Positions 1 to 9,566 of a DNA stretch of 64,000 bases are shown piece by piece (the first letter of the stretch is position 1; the number at the start of each line of letters is the position of its first letter). Source of the DNA: Cymodocea nodosa (lineage: Eukaryota > Streptophyta > Magnoliopsida > Alismatales > Cymodoceaceae); assembly GCA_036874045.1 (NCBI GenBank), contig JAZBRI010000003.1, forward strand, positions 4,848,501 to 4,912,500. The letters are read 5' to 3'. The notes under the pieces were generated by a model. It was not told the DNA's origin and did not search any database. It was given only the letters and a program-made list of their open reading frames with translations. The position numbers were made by a program, and so were the translations under genes.

Positions 1-8
1 TCCCTTCA

Positions 9-120
9 CTTTCTGAACGTACACTAACACCTTCAAATTTTTGAAATTTCTTAATCTTTCTTAAACTTTTTGAATGTACAATGATACTTTCAAATTTTTT
101 GAATTTCCTAAACTTTCTCC
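9..120. repeat. Two imperfect copies of a ~56-bp pyrimidine-rich unit
   Basis: The motif CTTTCTGAACGTAC followed by ACCTTCAAATTTTTGAA recurs about 56 bases later with a few changes (CTTTTTGAATGTAC). The surrounding 1-230 stretch is T- and C-rich and has no recognisable coding sequence. It may be the edge of a longer tandem array cut by the window start. Confidence 0.4.
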
Positions 121-229
121 AAATTTCTGTTTGTCTCATTTTTCAGATTTTTTTGAACTTTTTTTCCTTAACTTTTCAACCCCACTAACACTCCCTTCCC
201 TTACAAATGAAAATCAAAATGCATATATT

Positions 230-610
230 ATCTTTGCTGATATTAAATTTCAGTCATTCATTAAACCCTCCATCACTACACGAGGCTGATGGAAGTCAAT
301 CCACATCTTAAGATTGGGCCCCTTCCCTTGAATGTTGGTCCACCAGAATTTTCTACAAAAATAATTGATTTGTTTATATTGACTCACATTAAGAGTTGCT
401 GAAGACATGAAGCAATTAATAGTCTAAATAAATGGATGATTTCATTAGGATAGTCTTACCCACATGTGAAAGGAGTTTTGCCTTCCAACCATCAAGCCTT
501 TTACCAGTTTTGTCTTTGATGATACATCAAAGAGAATTGCCCAACTAGTTCCAATCATCATTCTTCTCCTCAATTTGTAAATTGTTGCGTTTACACACAT
601 ACATCTGTGT
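230..610 (-). mobile_element. L1-type LINE fragment (3' part of ORF2)
   Basis: The minus strand around 440-540 encodes a segment of the form KTGKRLDGWKAKLLSHVGKT, followed by ILMKSS. That matches the region after the reverse transcriptase of plant L1 ORF2 proteins (typically KRL.GWK..LLS.AGR..LIKS). Weaker similarity continues toward 300 with a tryptophan-rich stretch. It carries several stops and frame changes, so it is a dead 5'- and 3'-truncated copy. No target-site duplication was found. The family assignment rests on the motif alone. Confidence 0.5.
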
Positions 611-1150
611 AATATATAACCGATAGGCCCAAGTTTTAGGCCCAAATCCACTTTTGCCCTCCATTTCATCATATTACTTCATTTCATATTTTCTAATTAA
701 TCAAAAATCTATATCACATATAACAATTGATAATTGATGATCCTAAATTTATTATTATCACCATATATACATAATTAAATGTGCACACATACATAAAAAA
801 TTTAGATTTTAATTTGCAAAACTTCAATCTTTTACATAAATTCTCTAATATCATGTGCAGAATGGCTATAGAGTATCAAACCATATACCTATCATACTAG
901 ATTGTTCTCTAAAAAAAAATATATACACCCCAGCGTATGTTCTCTACAAGTAATGATTATTTCATGAGGATTGTCTGGTGCTTGTTAAAAAGATCTAGAA
1001 TGACCCTTTCACATATTCTGAACCCATCACACCAATCCCTTCTTAGATTAAATCTCTTAGAAAGGCAACAAGGGCCTAAAAAAAGGAACATACTTGTAGT
1101 TCTCTATCTGGAATTAAAGAAATACAGTCATTTATTTCAAATCTAGGCCG
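611..1150. other. Unassigned AT-rich intergenic DNA
   Basis: AT-rich sequence with scattered short open frames and no convincing codon structure. I see no gene, RNA or element ends here. Confidence 0.4.
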
Positions 1151-2950
1151 AAAGTATTGAAAGTGAAGTCCTTAACATCAAAAACATTTCGTAGATGAAG
1201 AAGGATGGTGGAAATAAAACTCCAGGATGCAGTGATCAAAAGACGTCTACTTCTTTCATAGAGTTGCCAAAGCGAGAGGAAAGCGAAACGTGATTTCTTC
1301 TTTAATCAATAATGGAAGAAGAATAGTTATAACTAAAACAGCACAGCAAAAGGAATACAAGAGAACTTTATAAATCTTTTAGTGGAAACAAGCAAAGCTC
1401 ATGCAAATTAGATTGGGAAAAGTTGGTATAGCAAAGTCTAGAAAGATAAAAATGGAGCCTTTTCCCTTCTAAGGAAAAACTTCTAGAACCTTACCATGGT
1501 GTTTTTTAAGGATTACTGGGAGATAGTCTTGCTTGACATGTATAGCTTATTCAATCACTTTCATAAAGAGGAAGAATTGGAGATTATGAAGTAAATTAAC
1601 CAAATACTTTCATGATCTTCATTCCAAAAAGCAAATAACTAAACAGACATTGACTTTAGGCCTATAAGTCTATTAAATAGCAGCTAAAAAATAATTTCCA
1701 AAGTTCCAGCTACATGACTTAGCCCACTTCTGAATTGAATGAATTACTTGATGACACAAAGTACATTCATGATCTTCATTCCAAAAAGCAAATAGCTAAA
1801 CAGACGTTGACTTTAGGCCTATAAGTCTATTAAATAGCAGCTACAAAATAATTTCTAAAGTTCCAGCTACATGACTTAGCCCACTTTTGAATTGAATGAA
1901 TTACTTGATGACACAAAGTACATTCATGATCTTCATTCCAAAAAGCAAATAGCTAAACAGACGTTGACCTTAGGCCTATAAGTCTATTAAATAGCAGCTA
2001 GAAAATAATTTCCAAAGTTCCAGCTACATGACTTAGCCCACTTTTGATTTGAATGAATTACATGATGACACGAAGTACATTAATGATCTTCATTCCAAAA
2101 AGCAAATAGCTAAACAGACGTTGACTTTAGGCCTATAAGTCTATTAAATAGCAGCTAGAAAATAATTTCCAAAGTTCCAGCTACATGCCTTAGCCCACTT
2201 TTGATTTGAATGAATTACTTGATGAAACAAAGTACATTCATGATCTTCATTCCAAAAAGCAAATAGCTAAACAGACATTAATTTTAGGCCTATAAGTCTA
2301 TTAAATAGCAGCTACAAAATAATTTCCAAAGTTCTAGCTACATGACTTAGCCCACTTTTGAATTGAATGAATTACTTGATGACACAAAGTACATTCCTGA
2401 AGGGTTGCTTCATGTGCATGCGGGAAACATTGCATCAAAAAATCTCCTCCAAGATAAACTTTAAGAAGACATTTGATAATGTTAATTAAAATTTTTTTCG
2501 AAATGTTCTACAAAATTTTGATTTTTGAGAAAAATGGCCATCCAAGAATAAAGCATGTATATCATCAACCTCTAGTATCCCCATCCTTACTAATGAATGA
2601 AACCTCAAAAGGTGTTTGTTTTTCTTACATCCAAAGGTCTCAAACACGGAAATCCACCATCTCCTTTGTTTTTATCCTTGTTACCTATCCACTTAATAAA
2701 GATGCCTCTACGAGCAAAAAGAAATTTCCTTACGAAAGGCATGAAATTCCCTAATGGAATTTGAAAGATGCTAGCATTCAATATACTAATGACGTCCTTC
2801 TTTTTCTTCAACCTAATGAGGAATACTTGATCAACTTGAAACGATTGATCCTTTCAACTTGTGTTGGTACTCAAAACAGCTTTTTCATGAGCCATTCATA
2901 ATTAGAATAGGTGTATCTGACGGGGTCTTATTGTAACTTTAAACCGCCTT
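1150..2950 (+). mobile_element. Decayed L1-type LINE (reverse-transcriptase region)
   Basis: Plus-strand frames give a row of L1 ORF2 landmarks in order. They are a DFRPISLLNSS segment (reverse-transcriptase block around DFRPISL), a QSTFLKG segment at about 2385-2405 (compare QSAFL.GR), INFKKTFDNVN at about 2456-2485 (compare VDFEKAFD.VNW), and a hydrophobic block near 2640-2700 where SPLLFIL is expected. The copy has many stops and frame changes. Its middle is expanded by a five-unit tandem repeat described separately. No poly(A) tail or target-site duplication was identified, so both ends are approximate. Confidence 0.6.
1611..2395 (+). repeat. Five tandem copies of a 157-bp unit derived from a LINE reverse-transcriptase segment
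   Basis: The marker CATGATCTTCATTCC (one copy reads AATGATCTTC) starts at 1611, 1768, 1925, 2082 and 2239, an exact 157-base period. The fifth unit ends at about 2395, where the sequence changes from CATTCATGA to CATTCCTGA. Units differ by only a few substitutions. Each contains the L1 reverse-transcriptase block encoding DFRPISLLNSS and ends with a QST segment. 157 is not a multiple of three, so the array cannot be an open protein repeat. Recent unequal exchange inside a dead LINE is the simplest origin. Confidence 0.95.
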
Positions 2951-3890
2951 GGGGTGTCCAAGTGCCATTCTCTTAATTACATACTTTGGCACTTTCCTTG
3001 TACCATAAACAAACCACTTACAGAGATTGACTGGCTACTAGTGATTGACAAAATACAAAAAAGAAAAATTGAAACTTGTAAAGAGAGATCCTTCTAAACA
3101 GGAGTAGGCTAATTTCAGTTAACTCTGTTCTTAGTTCTATCACTGCCTACAATCTGCACGTGTCACACAACTACCATGGCAAGAAAAGAAGTTGATATTA
3201 TTGAAAGAAGATTCCTTTGTAGCCCTAGAAACCCAGTTGACTCCAAGATTCATTTAATTAGCAGCAATAGAGCATGTAAAAGTAAAGCTCAAGGGAGCGC
3301 TTAAGAACTATTGACCTAAAAGATTTTGATGAGAACCTCAAAGCAAAAAACAATGGGCAAATGAAATGGAAAAGATTCGCTGTCCTAGATAAAACCCATA
3401 AACATACTCGGATGTGGAAGGAAGTCTGTAAGTTTTGTGAATACAGTCATGATAATCGGAAAAGTATTCTTCTTTGGGAAAGCCGATGATGACGCATGAG
3501 AATGAAGCCATAAAGGATAAACTTTCAGAGCTGTTTCTTTCAAATAAAAAAGAAAAACTATCTATATCACCTACTACAGTTTCTGAAAAAAACCTACTAC
3601 CAACTGCAACCTTCAAACTCATTCTACAAATAATGATCTTTCTAGAAGTTTGTCTGCCATCCATCACACGTCGCATGCTTTAAGAAAGCAGCCATGGAGA
3701 CAAAACATTGACGAGGCAAGACAGGCGACAACCAAAAAAATGGCATTCAACTTAACACAAGAGTCCCACAATTTCCAGTGCAAATAAATACACATAACAT
3801 GAATATTTTTTCCTATGGAGATTGAGATTCCTCTGGGTTCTGACCTCTTGAAACAAAAGGCCCTTGTTTACCACGATTCCACCGTGCGCT
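2951..3890. other. 3' flank of the GH17 gene and unassigned DNA
   Basis: No gene recognised. The part next to 3890 should hold the 3' untranslated region and polyadenylation site of the minus-strand GH17 gene, but I could not pick a clear AATAAA on that strand. The short open frames here show no family similarity. Confidence 0.35.
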
Positions 3891-5281
3891 TCACCAAAGC
3901 TTCGAGCACGGACCCCAGCTCGCCCACAGCGTCAGCAACGCCACCATCGCTTGCACCGCACCGCCCACCCCAACCATCAGCTGAAATGTATAGCAGAAAT
4001 ACCACGGAATGAACGGTGTGGCTGGAAAAACGAAGAATGACGGATAAGAGGAAGTACCTTTGTCGCATCGGAGATGGAATAGAACCCGCTGTACGACGAC
4101 TCTTCCGGCGACTCCACAATGCCGACACCACCGCCGCCGCCCCCTCCTCCCCCTCCTCCCCCTCCTCCCCCTCCATGCTTCCCACTTTTCCCTTCGTCGT
4201 CCGTGGCACTACTAGAATTCCCACCATCGCTACGGGAGTGGGCGTCAAGCTTGTACACCGGAGTTCCATCTGGCTTGAAGAGTCCGTAGTTTCTCTCCGA
4301 CGTGGGGCCGGGCTTAAGATTCTCGTTGAACAACGCGAATATATAAACTTCCAACGGGACGTTGGACCTCATCGGAGTTCCCTTCTTCACTTCCACCAAC
4401 CTCATCACGTTCCCATTGTACGTCCTAGCATTGTCCGCGCTCGCCCCGGCTTCGTCCCCGTCTCCTTTCGACGGCCATCCCGTCTCCGATACCTTGACCA
4501 CCACACTCTCCGCCTTGTCCTTCCCCACCAAGGCCTCCATCGCCGTGTTCACCGCGTCCACCTGCGCGTGCAGCATGTTGTCGTACTTAATACCGGTCCT
4601 TCGGTCGACCACGCCGGAGTTGGGTTGGAGGAGGACGTAATCGAGTGACACCCCGTGCGGGTCATCCTTGTAGGCGAAGTACGGGTAGGCATTGATGAGG
4701 AAGGGGGAGTTGGTCTTCTTCAGGAAATCCAAGATCTGGGTAACGTAAGGGCGTATCTCTTTCTTAAAGCAGCCAGAGGAAGGAGGGTAGGAGCTAGCAA
4801 GCACAGCCAGGGAGTGCGCAGTGGTGACGACGATCTGGTGGTGGAGATTGAGGGAGGAGAGGGCGGAGTGGACAGCCTGCATTGCTGGGAGGACATGTTG
4901 GTAGAGGGAGGTGTCATTGCTGGTGAGAACCTCGTTGCCGATGGTGACGGCGGAGATCTTGGTTTCGGGAAGGTAAGGGAGGATGTTGCACTTGACCCAG
5001 ACGAGGGCTTCCGAAGGCTTCTTGGCGAGCGTGACGATGCAACGGTCCGGGAGACCGATAATGAAGTCCACGCCGGAGCCGGCGAAGGCGCGGAGGACTG
5101 CCGGGTCTGAGTCATAGAGCTTGACCTTGGAGACGCCGAGAGAACGGAGGAGGGGAAGGGTGGCGGTCGGGGACGGGAGGTTGTTGGCCACTTGGCCGTA
5201 GTTGATGCCGAAGGAAGAAGGCAATGCAGGTCGGAGGGATGAAAGGTAGAGAAGAAATAAGAGGAAGGTGGTGGCCGCCAT
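3891..5281 (-). CDS. Glucan endo-1,3-beta-glucosidase, GH17 family, probably GPI-anchored
   Basis: It hydrolyses beta-1,3-glucan (callose or fungal wall glucan) and probably acts at the cell surface. Exon 1 is 5281-4058 (408 codons), the intron is 4057-3981 (77 bp, GT-AG) and exon 2 is 3980-3891 (29 codons plus TGA), giving 437 residues. Residues 1-22 form a signal peptide, and the mature part opens with FGINYGQVANNLPSP. The acid/base Glu117 lies in TIGNEVL and the nucleophile Glu266 in VSETGWPSKGD. FALFNEN is also present. No CBM43/X8 domain follows. Instead there is a Ser/Gly linker with 16 consecutive glycines (370-385) and a hydrophobic tail supplied mostly by exon 2 (MVALLTLWASW), as expected for a GPI signal. 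An in-frame ATG at 5434 would bury the signal peptide, so the 5281 start is preferred. The splice junction is inferred from reading frame and tail hydrophobicity. Confidence 0.93.
4127..4174 (-). repeat. 16-glycine codon tract in the GH17 gene
   Basis: Sixteen consecutive GGN codons form a short GC-rich array with a partly regular 9-base rhythm. It encodes the linker between the catalytic domain and the GPI tail. Its length is likely to vary between individuals by replication slippage. Confidence 0.9.
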
Positions 5282-6216
5282 TATTACGGAGGCGGACTGA
5301 GCAGAGCGGGGTGATGTGAAGTGGATTGGAGTGCACAGAATAAAAAACCGGAGATTCGGAAAAACGCCGTCAGTGGTGTAGCCGTTGGGCGTTACGGTGT
5401 TGAAGGAGGTAAGGTTAAACGCCGATGAAGACAAGCGAGGAGAAAGGTGGCTGAGCTGTTTACCTTTCCTATCCCACGTGGTTGGGAGAATGAGAGTTTC
5501 TGCCTTGTTCCCTTTTTAAAAAAAACTTGGTAATGTTTAATTATTTCTCTTTTTTATAGTTTTATGGTAAAAAGTAGATATGTTTTGTTCCCAAAAAAAA
5601 AGGTGATATATTATTTGTTTATATTTTCTTGTGTATGATAAACATGGGTTAAATCATTCTCATGTGCTTATAAATTACGTATTTCCCTTTATAATCCTAA
5701 AAAAAAAATCATCCTTGCAGAACATATTTATATCAAGATTGACTTCATTTAACCACGACTAACTTACTGAGCGATCATTATTTCTTTTAATATAATAATA
5801 TGTAATGTAATTTTTTAAATCCATACTTATATACAGAAAATACATTTTGTCGAAAATACATGTATTCTATTTTTCTCTCTCTTTGAGTATCTCCCATTCT
5901 CCACCCATGCATTCTCTTTCCGGTCACTTATATTATTCTTCATTCTATCATATCATATTTCTTCTGTCCTTTCTAGACATGGGCGAATCCTTTCGATATT
6001 TGACGAGCATTTTAGAAAAAAATGAAAGCAGCCTATTCTTTGCATAACGCGGGATAAAACAGCAACTACACGTCAAAAATGAACAGCCTATTCACAATAT
6101 GGCAGAAGCAGAGAACCAAAGCTTATTGAGAGAGAGATGATACCCACCACCACAATACAAACAGAGGCAGATAAAAGGAAACAACAGAAGGTAGAACCCT
6201 AATGGAGCCAATCAAT
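5282..6216. other. Intergenic: GH17 promoter side and cyclophilin 3' flank
   Basis: AT-rich spacer between two genes in the same orientation. It includes a G-box near 5475 and a CT-rich stretch near 5870-5885. The short open frame at 5847-6047 is low-complexity serine/histidine sequence and is not supported as a gene. Confidence 0.5.
5475..5480. promoter_or_regulatory. G-box (CACGTG) upstream of the GH17 gene
   Basis: A perfect CACGTG palindrome lies about 195 bases upstream of the GH17 start codon. G-boxes are bound by plant bZIP and bHLH factors and are common in stress- and ABA-responsive promoters. Use in this gene is inference from position. Confidence 0.4.
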
Positions 6217-6735
6217 CTAGAGCTGGCCACAGTCGGCAATCACAACCTTCTTGGACGTCGCGCCATTAGCGGACCCAACCTTCTCGATCGCCTTGACCAC
6301 ATCCATGCCCCCCACAACACGCCCGAACACGACGTGCTTCCCATCGAGCCACGGGGTCTTGGCGGTGCAGATGAAGAACTGCGATCCATTGGTCCCGGGC
6401 CCTGCATTCGCCATCGACAACACCCCGGGATCTGTATGTTTCTTGACGAAGTTCTCATCGGCGAACTTCGCGCCGTAGATCGACTCCCCACCGGTGCCGT
6501 TCCCGCGCGTGAAGTCGCCTCCCTGGCACATGAACTCCGGGATGACACGGTGGAAGACGGAGCCCTTGTAGTGAAGGGGCTTCCCACTGCGGCCGATGCC
6601 CTTCTCGCCCGTGCATAGAGCGCGGAAGTTCTCAGCCGTGCGGGGCACCACGTCAGAGTACAGTTCCATCACAATCCGGCCCGCCGGAGCGCCGCCGATA
6701 GTCATGTCGAAAAAGACCGTCGGATTCCCGGCCAT
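6217..6735 (-). CDS. Cytosolic cyclophilin-type peptidyl-prolyl cis-trans isomerase
   Basis: It catalyses cis-trans isomerisation of Xaa-Pro bonds and is the target of cyclosporin A. It is a single exon of 172 codons starting [15 protein letters not shown], the standard length for plant cytosolic cyclophilins of the CYP18/ROC1 type. There is no transit or signal peptide and no C-terminal extension. Active-site residues are present: Arg63 and Phe68 in [15 protein letters not shown], Gln71, Phe121 in SQFFICT, the cyclosporin-contacting Trp129 in [12 protein letters not shown], and His134. The plant-specific seven-residue insertion is visible around residues 48-54 (IGRSGKP). The open frame continues upstream to 7041, but that part is low-complexity 5' untranslated sequence and a TATA box falls inside it. 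The third-position GC bias is strong, as in many highly expressed monocot genes. Confidence 0.97.
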   Translation of the reverse strand: MAGNPTVFFDMTIGGAPAGRIVMELYSDVVPRTAENFRALCTGEKGIGRSGKPLHYKGSVFHRVIPEFMCQGGDFTRGNGTGGESIYGAKFADENFVKKHTDPGVLSMANAGPGTNGSQFFICTAKTPWLDGKHVVFGRVVGGMDVVKAIEKVGSANGATSKKVVIADCGQL

Positions 6736-6799
6736 CGTCGGATTCCAGCAATTCGGAAAAAATCGAACGCACCTTCGCGTAGACCGTGGACAAGGTGGG

Positions 6800-6805
6800 T
6801 TTATA
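6800..6805 (-). promoter_or_regulatory. TATA box of the cyclophilin gene
   Basis: On the minus strand the sequence reads CCATATAAACCC about 65 bases upstream of the ATG. This would give a 5' leader of roughly 30-40 nt and supports the 6735 start over the longer upstream frame. Confidence 0.5.
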
Positions 6806-8490
6806 TGGGGGTGGAGAGGCATTTGGATAGATATGCACGAGAGAAGGAAGGTGGAGCGTTGGATTAGGAATCGAGGTACGAGATGATGTGAGGTTGGGTT
6901 ACTTGGAGAAGGGGTTGAATCAACCAGGGTTATATTCATGGTTAAATTAAAGTCTTTCGACGGGGGAACGTGATGAAAGGGTTGCGTAGATAATGCCAGT
7001 AAAAAAGGAAGTTTTTTTTTTTTTTTTTTGGAAATCGTCAAGAACTTAAAAGGACGTTGACTATTGATTTTCCATCAATTAATTGACTAATTTTTTTATT
7101 TAATTTAATTAAGAGAACACTGTGAATTAGACATTTAGGTGTAAGTTATGTTTATAAAGAGAGAGGGCGACGGTTGATATTTCTTAGCCATCCAATGTTA
7201 ACACCTTATATTCAAAAATAACGTAGTTATCTGCATCTATTTTATTAAATTATTATATAAAGAAAAAATATAAAATATTAATAAATATAGGTATCATCAA
7301 TTTTAACCTAAATGCTAAATCTTAATCCTTAAATAGAATTCTTGTAACTTGCAAAAAGACGAGGACCGTGCTGCAAAATGGTGGGGATTCGCCGCATAAC
7401 GTGGGGACCACGTGTTTATCTATTATTCACTGATCGATTGTCGCGACGCCTTGAATGGTCTCGTCAAGAGTCGGTTGGAGTGGTGAGCGGAATAAAAGTA
7501 AAAAAAATCTAACGTAATTTTTTTTTTATATCATTATATTTAATAGTATACCTGTATTTTTATTGTTACCTTTTCATATACGTGTGTTTTAATCGTTATA
7601 TACGATACAATTTCTTTTTACGTATATAAAATATTTAATGGTATTAAATAATATAAAATGGTACGAAATGCGTCAGTTATAAAATTCTACGATGACATGT
7701 ATACGAAAATATGACTTGAACTTTTAATAGGCAGCCTTGGCATATGACTATACTGTGTGTTGTGTTATTTTATTTATTTGTTAACGAGTCCTCTTGATGA
7801 GTTTTATTTCGATGTTCTAATGTCATAAAAGGTGATACGATGGAATGAAATTCTGAATATTTAAGCCTCTAATAGGATAGGCTTATACAAATTATTTATT
7901 TCATCATTGCAGAATTTATCATAACTTATAAGTTATATCTACTTATTTTTCCTTTTGAAAAGTAAAAATAAACTTTGGCCCATATACATATATGAAGAAC
8001 TCATAAAACTACAACATTTAATGCACAAAAATACTTTCCAATGTCTTTATCTTTTTCTCTGTTTGGCCGAAACACCTTCTTATTAATCGTTAACTTTATC
8101 GATTGATTTCTTTTATCCCCTGGACCTTAAGTTATCGTAACTCACATACACATAAAACCATGCACTAGGTACACACAACAAATCATGAACCTTTCAGTCC
8201 CACTTAATACATGAAAGCATCATAAATCATGGCAAATCTAATTTTCTTTTCAAAACTTACTCCTACACCTATCTTCTTATTTAAACGTTAGGTATAAAAA
8301 CATTAGCAAAGGTTAGAAAATGCCTCCATCTTAACACAAACATACAAAGATCCTTTCTATCCTTAGAAATCCTAAAAAGTTACATTTGATACCTAAGGAA
8401 AAGTTACATTAAATTTAAGGGGTGTTGTCTAAATATAATTATTTTTATTTTTAAAAAATAATTAAAAATATTAAGTTTCGATGATAAACA
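6806..8490. other. Intergenic DNA between divergent cyclophilin and BRE genes
   Basis: AT-rich sequence with a 17-18 base T run near 7012-7029 and a CACGTG at about 7409-7414. No gene or RNA recognised. Confidence 0.4.
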
Positions 8491-8493
8491 CTT

Positions 8494-9165
8494 AAAGTCT
8501 GTTTGTATATACAAAGTAAAAAAAGTTAGAAGTTAAAAACTTAAAAAAATTAAAAATTAAAAAGTCAAAAAATAAAATTTGAGAATATTTGTGTCACAAA
8601 TAGAAAGTTAAGAAATATAGTTATTGAAATTTTAATATTAAATAATAAAATATTAATTAAATAAAAATATTTTTTGTAATTTTAATATTATAATATTAAA
8701 TAAAAAAAAATTAATAAAAATTAATATTTTTATTTATTAAAAAAAAGTAATTAAATAAAAATTAACAATATATAATTTAAATATATTAAAAATAAATATA
8801 TTATATTAATATACTTTAATTGTATTAAAGTATATACAAAGTAATTTTAATTAAAACAATAATATATTCTACAAAGTATATTACAAAGTAATAATTAAAA
8901 TAATACAATACTTTAATTAAATAAAATAATATATTATACTTTAATTATATTTAATATATATATTAATTATAATTAATTTTAAATAATAAAATAAATAAAT
9001 TAAATATGATTAATTCTTATATTACTTTTTCATAGAAGGAAATCTGAAAATTTAAAATCTTTAACCTTAATTTTTAATTTTCTTATGTGACACAAATCAC
9101 TAAAAGTAAGAAAACTTTTTCAAATTTTAACTTTTTAAATGACACAAATCTTTCTTTATAATAAT
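8494..9165. mobile_element. MITE-like AT-rich foldback element
   Basis: The left part starts AAAGTCTGTTTGTATAT and holds ATTTGTGTC at about 8588. The right part holds the reverse complement GACACAAAT twice (about 9089 and 9141). Runs of AAAGTTAAAA-like sequence on the left match the reverse complement of the right end, and the middle is almost pure A/T. This is the anatomy of a non-autonomous DNA transposon. The TCTGTTTGT start resembles the Harbinger-type end at 44151. No target duplication was fixed. Confidence 0.45.
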
Positions 9166-9566
9166 ATTTTTTTAATAAAATGTTATGACGGATTTTTCTT
9201 GTAGCAAAAAAAACGTTATCGTTGATTTTACACACTTTTGCTCGTAAAATCTACTATTTTTCTATCACTATCAGTGGGATCTCATTGTTAAAGTAAATCA
9301 TATACTCGTTTTTAGTTTTTTTGTTTATTTATATTTTAATCTATAGATATTGTAAATTACACGATTCATTTTAATTATATCATTATTTGTAGATGATACA
9401 TTAAAATAAAATTTGATATTACTTATATGTATATTTAAAAAAAAAATGTTAATACCAATGGTAAAATGACCTTTGTTTTATGGCAATATTGAATTTTCTG
9501 TCGTTACAAAGAGGGCAGAAAGAGGGAGGAAACGAGAGAAGGAAGATTCAAGAAACGGCAACAGGC

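Noticed and set aside
1611-2395. CRISPR-like array
   Set aside because: Units are contiguous 157-bp tandem copies without unique spacers, inside plant LINE sequence.
4016-5110. Plus-strand open frames of up to 210 codons
   Set aside because: Shadows of the GC-rich GH17 exon on the other strand. No family signature.
5282-5434. Upstream in-frame start of the GH17 protein
   Set aside because: It would place 51 extra residues before a clean signal peptide. The 5281 ATG gives the normal family architecture.
6736-7041. N-terminal extension of the cyclophilin frame by about 100 codons
   Set aside because: Low-complexity Lys- and Pro-rich translation with no transit-peptide character. A TATA box falls inside it and the standard 172-residue protein starts at 6735.
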